From contig JAIEEW010000051.1 in assembly GCA_029067255.1 (NCBI GenBank), positions 1 to 5,822 of the forward strand: a stretch of DNA of 5,822 nucleotides, read 5' to 3'. Source of the stretch: Clostridia bacterium (lineage in GTDB: Bacteria; Bacillota; Clostridia; Christensenellales; UBA3700). Both the position numbers and the translations under genes were made by a program. The notes under the pieces are model-generated. The model did not search any database and was not told where the DNA came from. It saw nothing but the letters and a program-made list of their open reading frames with translations. Every line of letters begins with the position of its first letter. Within the stretch, counting starts at the first letter, position 1. Below, in pieces: positions 1 through 5,789 of this stretch.

Positions 1-1108
1 TCATAGTTTTGGGGGCGATCTGTTTACAGTCGACTCCCCCCGCAGTAATTATTCCCGCATTTATATTTTCAAGACCGGTGATTGTAAACTCTAAATTTTT
101 GATAGTTGCGACAAGTTTCTCCCGTTGTATTTTGGTAATCGAATTAACCGCTGTTTTCACCGAGATGCCGCTTTGACGCAATACTACTTCAGCCAAAGCC
201 TTTGGCATCAGCGTTTGTATTACAGTTTTTATTTCCGCGTTGTTTTTATTTGAAAATTCGCGTAACAGTCTTGCGTCTAACGTATCTCCCGTCAATGCCG
301 GCTTTAAGTCAATAATCAACTTATATTTGGCGTCAAATTTTCCGCCGACGTAATGCTTATTTATTAAACTTGACAGAGAAAGTATAATCGGACCGCTTAC
401 GCCATTGTGAGTAAAAAGCATTTCTCCGAATTGAGAAAACAATCTTTTCCCATCCCTTTCTATAGAAGCGGATACATTTTTCAAACTCAATCCCTGCAAG
501 CCGTACTGTTCTTTTAATAAAATCGGCGCAAGAGCAGGACGCAATTCTACTACGTTATGTCCCAACTGTTTTGCCCACACGTATCCGTCGCCAGTACTTC
601 CTGTCGAACTATACGATATCCCGCCGGTCGCAATAACAACGCTATCTGAATAAATTTCTATGCCCGTGTCGGTTAAAACTCCAATCGCTCTATTTCCGTC
701 CGTCAAAATTTGTTTCACTTTCGTATTAATACGAATATCTACGTTATTTCTTGCCAAAATCTTTTCAAAACATTTAATTACGTCGCTTGATTTGTCCGAT
801 AAAGGAAAAACTCTATTTCCCCTTTCTACTTTAAGTTCCAACCGGTTGTCGCTAAAAAAATTCATTGTATCTTGCGGAGTGAAACCGTTGATTGCGGAAT
901 ACATGAACTTTGCATTATTGACGATATTAGAAAAAAATGTTTGTTTATCGCAATCGTTGGTAACGTTACATCTACCTTTACCGGTAATAAAGAGTTTTTT
1001 TCCCAACTTTTCGTTTTTTTCTATAAGCGTAACGTCAACGCCGCCTTGCGACAGCAAAGACGCGCACATCATACCGCTCGCTCCACCGCCTACGACTATT
1101 ACTTTCAT
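1..1108 (-). CDS. BaiN/HI0933-family NAD(P)/FAD-dependent flavoprotein, C-terminus cut off by window edge
   Basis: Reading down from the ATG at 1108, 369 uninterrupted codons reach the window edge without a stop. Seen: an N-terminal dinucleotide-binding fold with GGGASG at residues 7-12 and an acidic residue (E30) ending the second strand, as in FAD-binding Rossmann folds; the family signature GKKLFITGKGRCNVTN at 36-51; FPLSDKSSDV at 101-110; ATGG...TGSTGDGY at 160-176; GEMLFTHNGVSGP at 228-240; and ITAGGVDCKQIAPKTM at 354-369. Members usually run about 400-420 residues, so roughly 40 C-terminal residues carrying the last FAD-binding piece are missing. The family (YhiN, HI0933, BaiN) consists of cytoplasmic flavoproteins. 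BaiN has been linked to bile-acid dehydroxylation, but most members have no settled substrate, so no specific reaction is claimed. The start codon overlaps the surE stop (ATGA), and GGAG lies 10 bases upstream inside surE, which implies cotranscription and probably translational coupling. Family call is firm; physiological role unknown. Confidence 0.93.
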   Translation of the reverse strand, partial: MKVIVVGGGASGMMCASLLSQGGVDVTLIEKNEKLGKKLFITGKGRCNVTNDCDKQTFFSNIVNNAKFMYSAINGFTPQDTMNFFSDNRLELKVERGNRVFPLSDKSSDVIKCFEKILARNNVDIRINTKVKQILTDGNRAIGVLTDTGIEIYSDSVVIATGGISYSSTGSTGDGYVWAKQLGHNVVELRPALAPILLKEQYGLQGLSLKNVSASIERDGKRLFSQFGEMLFTHNGVSGPIILSLSSLINKHYVGGKFDAKYKLIIDLKPALTGDTLDARLLREFSNKNNAEIKTVIQTLMPKALAEVVLRQSGISVKTAVNSITKIQREKLVATIKNLEFTITGLENINAGIITAGGVDCKQIAPKTM

Positions 1109-1854
1109 AAATTCAAATCTCCGTCTTTGAATTTATCATAAAAGTCATAATCGTTCCAGTCATTTTTTACCGCAGAAATCGTTATATAATTATTTTTATA
1201 TAAATAAACGTCGTCTTCTTTGGTATTACAGTCGCTCAACTCGCTGACTCCCCTAAGTTTGTATCCGTATTTCTCATCGAAGATATAACTTTCATTATAT
1301 CGTTTTATACCTATTTTTGAGAATCTAACCCCTTTCAATACCTTTGCATCGTCGCTAGGTACGTTGATGTTCAATATTGTCTGCGCGTCGTCAGGCAACA
1401 AATTATAAAATTTTTCTAAATTTTTGGAGATAAAATCCGAAGTAAATTCAAAGTCTTTCAAATGATATTCTTGCGATACGGCAATAGACTTTATTCTTTG
1501 AACCGCGCCTTCTAGCGCCGCATTTACTGTCCCCGAATAAAAAACGTCCGACCCAAGGTTAAATCCTTTGTTTATTCCACTGATAATTAAATCCGGTTTT
1601 TCTTCCATAATTAGATTCAACGCAACTTTTACGCAATCAGCAGGAGTCCCGTTAACGGCAAAACACCTAACGCCGTCAATAATCTTCAATTCAGCATAAT
1701 TCACATAGCCGTAATACGATATTGAATGTCCCATGCCGGACATCTGTCCTTGCGGCGCGACAAGAGTAACTTCGTTGGTTGAAAGAAGTTTTTTTGCCAA
1801 AGTCAATATTCCCGCGCTGTAAATTCCGTCGTCATTCACCAAAAGTATTTTCAT
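1105..1854 (-). CDS. surE: 5'/3'-nucleotidase SurE (survival protein)
   Basis: The 249-residue product has the normal length for SurE, a cytoplasmic metal-dependent phosphatase that removes phosphate from nucleoside 5'- and 3'-monophosphates; some homologues also act on short polyphosphate. Seen: the N-terminal MKILLVNDDG with the metal-binding pair D8-D9; AP.GQMSGMGHSI at 33-45 containing S39; NGTPADCV at 68-75; SGINKG at 92-97 with N95; and SGTVNAALEG at 107-116. By comparison with characterised SurE, D8, D9, S39 and N95 form the metal site, and all are present. The ATG at 1854 is preferred because it gives the canonical family N-terminus, although no Shine-Dalgarno sequence precedes it. 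A promoter lies directly upstream. The stop codon overlaps the start of the downstream flavoprotein. The C-terminal tail (about 230-249) is rich in Asp, Tyr, Asn and Lys and resembles nothing I recognise. Family assignment is very secure; the in vivo substrate is inferred. Confidence 0.97.
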   Translation of the reverse strand: MKILLVNDDGIYSAGILTLAKKLLSTNEVTLVAPQGQMSGMGHSISYYGYVNYAELKIIDGVRCFAVNGTPADCVKVALNLIMEEKPDLIISGINKGFNLGSDVFYSGTVNAALEGAVQRIKSIAVSQEYHLKDFEFTSDFISKNLEKFYNLLPDDAQTILNINVPSDDAKVLKGVRFSKIGIKRYNESYIFDEKYGYKLRGVSELSDCNTKEDDVYLYKNNYITISAVKNDWNDYDFYDKFKDGDLNL

Positions 1855-1860
1855 AGTATT

Positions 1861-1889
1861 ATTCTAACAAAATCTGAGAAGATTGTAAA
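1861..1889 (-). promoter_or_regulatory. Sigma-70/sigma-A-like promoter for surE, leaderless candidate
   Basis: On the minus strand TTTACA (1889-1884) and TAGAAT (1866-1861) are separated by exactly 17 bases. Each hexamer matches the -35/-10 consensus (TTGACA, TATAAT) at 5 of 6 positions. Counting 7 bases past the -10 box puts the expected start of transcription at about 1854, the A of the surE ATG. The 20 bases before the ATG contain no purine-rich Shine-Dalgarno motif, unlike the other genes here, which agrees with a leaderless transcript. The stretch is A/T-rich, so a chance match cannot be excluded. Confidence 0.6.
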
Positions 1890-1948
1890 GTGATATTTTT
1901 CTATTAAGCAAATATACTGCAATATTAAAAAACTTTTCATTCAAAATC

Positions 1949-1982
1949 AAAAATGCAACCCCGTTAAGGAGTTGCATTTTTT
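1949..1982 (-). terminator. Rho-independent terminator after the decarboxylase operon, possibly bidirectional
   Basis: AAAAATGCAAC (1949-1959) is perfectly complementary to GTTGCATTTTT (1971-1981), giving an 11-bp stem with an 11-base loop. On the minus strand the hairpin starts about 13 bases after the stop codon of the OadA-type gene, and the 3' arm ends in a run of five T. The lower stem is A/T only, so the effective hairpin is the GC-containing TGCAAC/GTTGCA core followed by the U-tract. The plus-strand side also ends in six T, but no plus-strand gene is seen that would use it. Confidence 0.85.
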
Positions 1983-1994
1983 GATATTATTGTA

Positions 1995-3392
1995 TTATAC
2001 AGGTTGAATACCGGATACGGTATCGCCGACTTCTCTGTCGACGCGCTTTTTATTCGCCTGACGGTACTTAAAGAAATTCAGCGCTACTTGCGGGAAAAGC
2101 GCGTATGAAAGCACGTCTTCTTCTTGCTCGATATACTCTTTGATTTCTTCGCGATACTTGTCAAGTTCTGGTTTCAAAAGATCCGCAGGTCTGCAAGTAA
2201 TTCTCTCCGCATCTCCAAGAACCTTTTTTATTACGTCCGCATTCGGCTCTGCCGGAAGTTGACCGTACTCGCCTTTCAATACGCCTTTCGTTTCAGCCGA
2301 TACCATTTTATATCTTTCTCCTGCAAGCACGTTAAACACTGCTTGCGTACCTACTATCTGACTGGTAGGCGTAACAAGAGGCGGATAACCCAAATCCTTT
2401 CTTACGTTAGGCACTTCCGCCAAAACCTGATCGTATTTATCCAAAGCGTTGGCTTTTTTCAACTGACCTACAAGGTTTGACAACATTCCGCCGGGAACTT
2501 GATAAATCAAAGCGTTTACGTCGGTTGCCAAAGATTTTTCAGTAAGCCAACCGTCCGCTTTAAGTCTGTCCGCAACCTTCTTGAAGTGATTAGATATTTC
2601 ATTAAGATAAGCGACGTCAAGTCCGGTATCGTACTCCGTTCCTTTAAGAATCGCCACCATTGGTTCGGTAGCCGGTTGCGACGTACCGTTGCCGAGCGCG
2701 CTCAAAGCGCAATCTATAATATCTACGCCCGCTTCAATAGCCTTCAAATATGTTTGGTTACCCGTACCGGCGGTCTGGTGAGTATGCAGATGTATCTTCG
2801 TCTGCGGCTTCAACACCGCTTTCATGCCTTTTACAAGATCGTAAGCGACGTATGGCAACAATATGCCCGCCATATCTTTAATACAAATATTGTCCGCGCC
2901 CATATCTTCAAGCGTCTTTGCAAGTTTGATAAAATATTCGTTGGTATGAACCGGACTTGTAGTATACGAAATTGTAGCCTCGCAAATACCGCCGTATTTC
3001 TTACAACTCTTGATTGCCTGAGCCATATTTCTCGGGTCGTTGAGTGCGTCGAATATACGAAGTATATCGCAACCGTTTTCAATCGTTTTCTTGACAAACT
3101 GATCTACGACGTCGTCCGCATAGTGTTTATATCCCAAAATATTCTGTCCTCTGAAAAGCATTTGCAACTTTGTCTTCGGCATTGCCTTTTTCAAAGCGCG
3201 CAATCTTTCCCACGGATCTTCGTTAAGAAATCTCAAGCAAGAATCGAAAGTCGCTCCGCCCCAACATTCTATTGAATAATAACCCGCGTTGTCCAACTTC
3301 TCGCACATCGGAAGCATCTCATCCAGTCTCATTCTAGTAGCAGCCTGAGATTGATGAGCGTCGCGCAATATTGTTTCTGTAATCATTACCAT
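1995..3392 (-). CDS. oadA: Oxaloacetate decarboxylase alpha / pyruvate carboxylase subunit B-type carboxyltransferase (no biotin domain)
   Basis: This 465-residue cytoplasmic enzyme transfers a carboxyl group between oxaloacetate (or pyruvate) and biotin carried on a partner protein. Seen: an N-terminal HMGL-like TIM barrel with RDAHQS at 10-15 (D11 predicted metal ligand), IECWGGATFD at 41-50, LFRGQNILGY at 79-88, IKDMAG at 171-176 (K172 corresponds to the carbamylated metal-site lysine), HLHTHQTAGTG at 201-211 (H203 and H205 predicted metal ligands) and ALGNGTSQPATE at 232-243. The conserved carboxylase domain follows, with PGGMLSNL at 300-307 and EEDVLSYALFPQVA at 424-437. The protein ends there, without the biotinyl domain of Klebsiella OadA; the separate carrier upstream fills that role. 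The first ATG (3392) is chosen because GAGG lies 9 bases upstream; a second ATG two codons later is worse placed. It is last in the operon, 38 bases after the beta subunit. The sequence does not settle whether it works as oxaloacetate decarboxylase or as a transcarboxylase 5S-like subunit. Confidence 0.93.
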   Translation of the reverse strand: MVMITETILRDAHQSQAATRMRLDEMLPMCEKLDNAGYYSIECWGGATFDSCLRFLNEDPWERLRALKKAMPKTKLQMLFRGQNILGYKHYADDVVDQFVKKTIENGCDILRIFDALNDPRNMAQAIKSCKKYGGICEATISYTTSPVHTNEYFIKLAKTLEDMGADNICIKDMAGILLPYVAYDLVKGMKAVLKPQTKIHLHTHQTAGTGNQTYLKAIEAGVDIIDCALSALGNGTSQPATEPMVAILKGTEYDTGLDVAYLNEISNHFKKVADRLKADGWLTEKSLATDVNALIYQVPGGMLSNLVGQLKKANALDKYDQVLAEVPNVRKDLGYPPLVTPTSQIVGTQAVFNVLAGERYKMVSAETKGVLKGEYGQLPAEPNADVIKKVLGDAERITCRPADLLKPELDKYREEIKEYIEQEEDVLSYALFPQVALNFFKYRQANKKRVDREVGDTVSGIQPV

Positions 3393-3430
3393 AAATTTAT
3401 ACCTCTCTCAATTAAGATAGTTGTCTTCGA

Positions 3431-4831
3431 TCAACCGAAGATTGCAAGCAATACGCCTGCCGCAACCGCAGAACCGATAACGCCTGCCACGTTCGGTCCC
3501 ATAGCGTGCATAAGCAAATAGTTGCTCGGATTTTCTTCCTGTCCTACCATGTGCGATATTCTTGCTGCCATAGGCACTGCGGATACGCCCGCCGATCCAA
3601 TAAGCGGATTGATTTTTCCCTTTGACAGTTTGGACATGATTTTTCCGATAAGAAGTCCGCCTGTAGTACCAAACGCAAACGCGAATACGCCGATAAGAAT
3701 TATTAACAACGTTTTAGTATTAAGGAATACGTCTGCCGTAGCCTTACTTCCGACTATTACGCCAAGAATTATCGTAATAATATTGATAAGTTCGTTCTTA
3801 GCCGTATTCGTAAGTCTGGGAACGACTTCGGATTCTTTCATCAAGTTGCCGAGCATCAACATACCGAGAAGCGGTATTGCCGACGGCAAGATCATACCCA
3901 CAATACCTGTAACCGCTATCGGGAAGACAATCTTCTCCGTTTTAGATACCGGACGAAGTTGTTCCATAACGATACCCCTTTCCTTTTTGGAAGTAAGAAG
4001 TTTCATTATCGGCGGTTGAATAACCTTGATCAAAGCCATGTACGAATATGCCGCGACTGATATAGCCGGCAACAAATGCGCCGCAAGTTTTACGGTTACG
4101 TAAATTGCCGTAGGTCCGTCCGCTCCGCCTATAATACCGATTGCGGCTGCTTCTTCGCCCGTAAATCCTATATTTATCGCTATAATAAACGTTACAAATA
4201 TACCCAACTGAGCGGCAGCGCCCATTATCAACGATTTCGGATTTGCAATAAGCGGTCCAAAATCGGTCATCGCGCCAATGCCCAAGAAAATCAACGGCGG
4301 ATAAATAACCCATTCTACGCCTTTATATAAATAGAAGAACAATCCTTGATCGGAAACCGCTTCGTGAGATATTACGATTTTATTTTGAATATCTGGGAAA
4401 AGGTCTCTAACCGTCTCTTCTATTGCGCTCAACTGAGACGCAAGGCTGGAACCGTCTTTGAACGTAAGCCCCAAAATCTCAGCGAGTTGCGTTATCGTAC
4501 CGGAAAGTTTTTGTCCTTCGTACATCAAAACTTGATTTATCATTTCTCCGTCGACTTCGACCGGACCGGTAAACGTATATCCCGGAGTTCCGTATAATAC
4601 GTTGTACGCGCCCGGAATATTGATTATAAACATGCCGAAACCGATAGCAAGCAACAAATTCGGCTCAAACTCCTTAGCGACGGCAAGGTAAATCAATACG
4701 CAGGCGATAACCATCATAATCAGGTTTTGCCATATAGGCGTAAGACTTGTCATAAATCCGGTGCTAAGCCACAAGTTTTTAAGCGAATCTGTCATCAGAC
4801 CCGATTGCAGCGTAGTAATTATGCTAAACAT
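3431..4831 (-). CDS. oadB: Sodium-translocating decarboxylase beta subunit (OadB/MmdB/GcdB family)
   Basis: This 466-residue polytopic inner-membrane protein decarboxylates carboxybiotin on the carrier protein and uses the energy to export Na+. Seen: several hydrophobic helices (for example about 36-72, 172-188, 203-224, 300-322 and 350-362); IYPPLIFLGIGAMTDFGPLIANP at about 176-198; IIGGADGPTAIY at 233-244; AAYSYMALIKVIQPPIMKLLT at 260-280; INPLIGSAGVSAVPMAAR at 407-424; and MHAMGPNVAGVIGSA at 441-455. By alignment from memory with Klebsiella OadB, D238, Y264, N408, G412 and S417 match D203, Y229, N373, G377 and S382, residues tied to Na+ and proton transport, with identical spacing. The product is about 30 residues longer than Klebsiella OadB, the excess falling in the 73-165 segment after the first helices. 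GGAGG stands 4 bases before the ATG, 23 bases after the carrier gene. The beta family is certain; the complex's substrate cannot be told from this subunit. Confidence 0.96.
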   Translation of the reverse strand: MFSIITTLQSGLMTDSLKNLWLSTGFMTSLTPIWQNLIMMVIACVLIYLAVAKEFEPNLLLAIGFGMFIINIPGAYNVLYGTPGYTFTGPVEVDGEMINQVLMYEGQKLSGTITQLAEILGLTFKDGSSLASQLSAIEETVRDLFPDIQNKIVISHEAVSDQGLFFYLYKGVEWVIYPPLIFLGIGAMTDFGPLIANPKSLIMGAAAQLGIFVTFIIAINIGFTGEEAAAIGIIGGADGPTAIYVTVKLAAHLLPAISVAAYSYMALIKVIQPPIMKLLTSKKERGIVMEQLRPVSKTEKIVFPIAVTGIVGMILPSAIPLLGMLMLGNLMKESEVVPRLTNTAKNELINIITIILGVIVGSKATADVFLNTKTLLIILIGVFAFAFGTTGGLLIGKIMSKLSKGKINPLIGSAGVSAVPMAARISHMVGQEENPSNYLLMHAMGPNVAGVIGSAVAAGVLLAIFG

Positions 4832-4854
4832 TTTGCCTCCAATAACTTAAACGA

Positions 4855-5217
4855 TTATGCAATAGTGCAAAGAACTGCGCCTGTATCTACGTTTGAACCT
4901 TCTGATGTGGAATATGTGATTACGCCGTCTTTGGGAGCGGATACGGGAGTATCCATCTTCATTGCTTCGAGAATAATGATAGTATCCCCTTTATTTACCG
5001 TAGCGCCGTTTGCAAAAGCAAGTTTTTTAACAAGTCCGGGCATCGGAGCGTTTACGGGTTCGCCGTTTCCTGCTGCAACAGGCGCGCTAACTGCCGCTTT
5101 GGGAGCAGATGCAACCGCCGCCTTAGGCGCAGATACGACTACTTGACCGTCTTCGAGGATCTCCTCTACTTCTACGGCATACGCTTTACCGTTTACATTG
5201 ATGTTAAATTTACGCAT
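4855..5217 (-). CDS. Biotin carboxyl carrier protein of the decarboxylase complex (MmdC/GcdC-like)
   Basis: This 120-residue carrier holds biotin and shuttles CO2 from the cytoplasmic carboxyltransferase to the membrane beta subunit. Seen: an N-terminal segment typical of these carriers (MRKFNINVNGKAYAVEVEE, 1-19), a flexible Ala/Pro/Lys linker at about 29-51, and a C-terminal biotinyl domain from about 54 containing MPGLV at 59-63 and EAMKM at 84-88. K87 is the predicted biotinylated lysine, 33 residues from the C-terminus, the usual distance for this fold. AGGAG lies 9 bases upstream of the ATG. Flanked by the OadG-like and beta-subunit genes, it is very probably the shared carrier of the complex, and the OadA-type enzyme encoded downstream needs it because it has no biotin domain itself. 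A carrier for acetyl-CoA carboxylase is less likely, given the neighbours. Confidence 0.94.
   Translation of the reverse strand: MRKFNINVNGKAYAVEVEEILEDGQVVVSAPKAAVASAPKAAVSAPVAAGNGEPVNAPMPGLVKKLAFANGATVNKGDTIIILEAMKMDTPVSAPKDGVITYSTSEGSNVDTGAVLCTIA
5089..5136 (-). repeat. Two tandem 24-bp repeats coding the carrier-protein linker
   Basis: Units at 5089-5112 and 5113-5136 agree at 19 of 24 positions. On the coding strand they encode VSAPKAAV and then ASAPKAAV, and a partial third copy (SAPVAA) follows. Four of the five differences are synonymous and one changes Val to Ala. Such Ala/Pro/Lys-rich repeats are common in swinging-arm linkers of biotinyl and lipoyl proteins. Confidence 0.8.
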
Positions 5218-5247
5218 AATATTTTTCTCCTATCTATATGGATTTGA

Positions 5248-5718
5248 TTAAATTTCTTTTATAGAGCGAACTCTAAATTTGAGATTTGACTTATACTCTA
5301 CTTCCTGAGCGTCGTAATAAGCCGTCAATGCAGCCATTATTGCGGCAACAATTTCGTCGTCTTCGCTTAATTCTACAGAATTTATAACAGTTTGAGTCGC
5401 AATCAAAGGCTTCTCTGTTGCCTTTTTCTTACGTTTTTCACCCAACTGAGCGAATCCCATGAGAATAAATCTTATAATGTTTACAGCAATAATCAGAAGA
5501 AGCAACATCACAAATACGGTCGCCAATCCCAAAAATGCTACTTGCAGACCTATCCAAAGTCTTTGTCCGAAATTCTGTTTTCCGATTTTCAAACTATCCG
5601 GCGAACCGTAATCTTGATCGGAAACCATCAAATACACCAATCCTGCCAACAACGCGGCGAATATTGCGCATATTATAATAGTTTTGATCAACTTTTTCTT
5701 TGAGATTTCCTTTTTCAT
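5248..5718 (-). CDS. OadG/MmdD-type small membrane subunit of the sodium pump decarboxylase
   Basis: Counted from the ATG at 5718, the product has 156 residues. Known members (OadG gamma, MmdD delta) anchor and stabilise the complex, joining the cytoplasmic carboxyltransferase to the membrane beta subunit. Seen: a Lys-rich N-terminus, a first membrane helix at about 11-32, an extracytoplasmic-looking stretch at 33-50, a second and longer membrane helix at about 54-88, a basic cytoplasmic linker (EKRKKKATEK, 94-103), and a C-terminal segment DDEIVAAIMAALTAYY (120-135) followed by FRVRSIKEI, the pattern of the OadG family (Pfam OadG_beta/OadG). Textbook OadG has a single N-terminal helix, which corresponds to the second helix here, so the first is an addition. 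A GTG two codons upstream (5724) is open but overlaps the Shine-Dalgarno site, so the ATG is preferred. The family is divergent; the assignment rests on topology, C-terminal motif and context. Confidence 0.85.
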   Translation of the reverse strand: MKKEISKKKLIKTIIICAIFAALLAGLVYLMVSDQDYGSPDSLKIGKQNFGQRLWIGLQVAFLGLATVFVMLLLLIIAVNIIRFILMGFAQLGEKRKKKATEKPLIATQTVINSVELSEDDEIVAAIMAALTAYYDAQEVEYKSNLKFRVRSIKEI

Positions 5719-5723
5719 TACCA

Positions 5724-5729
5724 CACCTC
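5724..5729 (-). promoter_or_regulatory. Shine-Dalgarno site deciding the start of the OadG-like gene
   Basis: GAGGTG on the minus strand lies 5 bases before the ATG at 5718-5716. The in-frame GTG at 5724-5722 begins on the last base of this site and has no good ribosome-binding site of its own. The spacing therefore favours the ATG, and the protein starts MKKEISKK rather than MVMKKEIS. Confidence 0.75.
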
Positions 5730-5731
5730 GA

Positions 5732-5789
5732 TTAAAGTCCGAGAACCATCAGCAATGCCGATGAAAGGTACGGTCTGAGATTCGTAGCC
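5732..5789 (-). CDS. C-terminal end of a probable acyl-CoA (methylmalonyl-CoA type) carboxyltransferase
   Basis: Only the last 18 codons and the stop are genomic: ATNLRPYLSSALLMVLGL, ending in TAA at 5734-5732, 13 bases before the OadG-like start. The open frame continues to the window edge, but residues encoded by 5790-5822 come from sequence that looks like library adapter and should not be read as protein. The fragment fits the extreme C-terminus of MmdA/PccB-like carboxyltransferases, where a pattern like T/LRPYLISAL.ML closes the last helix, and mmdA commonly precedes the small subunit, carrier and beta genes in such operons. The identification leans on that context as much as on 18 residues, and another protein ending in a similar amphipathic helix is possible. 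Confidence 0.5.

Noticed and set aside
660..1141. Two overlapping plus-strand open frames near the left end
   Set aside because: Both are shadows of the minus-strand flavoprotein, whose N-terminal FAD motif and family signature lie in exactly this stretch.
1855..1994. Small gene or riboswitch in the gap between the two transcription units
   Set aside because: The 140 bases hold the terminator and the surE promoter. The rest is A/T-rich with no further stable hairpin or coding signal that I can see.
2499..3275. 258-codon plus-strand open frame opposite the OadA-type gene
   Set aside because: It is entirely antisense to a gene with intact catalytic motifs, is rich in Arg, Phe and Cys as antisense frames often are, and shows no recognisable domain.
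3522..4019. 165-codon plus-strand open frame opposite the sodium-pump beta gene
   Set aside because: It lies wholly antisense to a strongly conserved gene, has no Shine-Dalgarno support that I see, and its composition mirrors the opposite strand's codons.
5716..5724. GTG at 5724 as start of the OadG-like gene
   Set aside because: It overlaps the GAGGTG ribosome-binding site, which is ideally spaced for the ATG at 5718.
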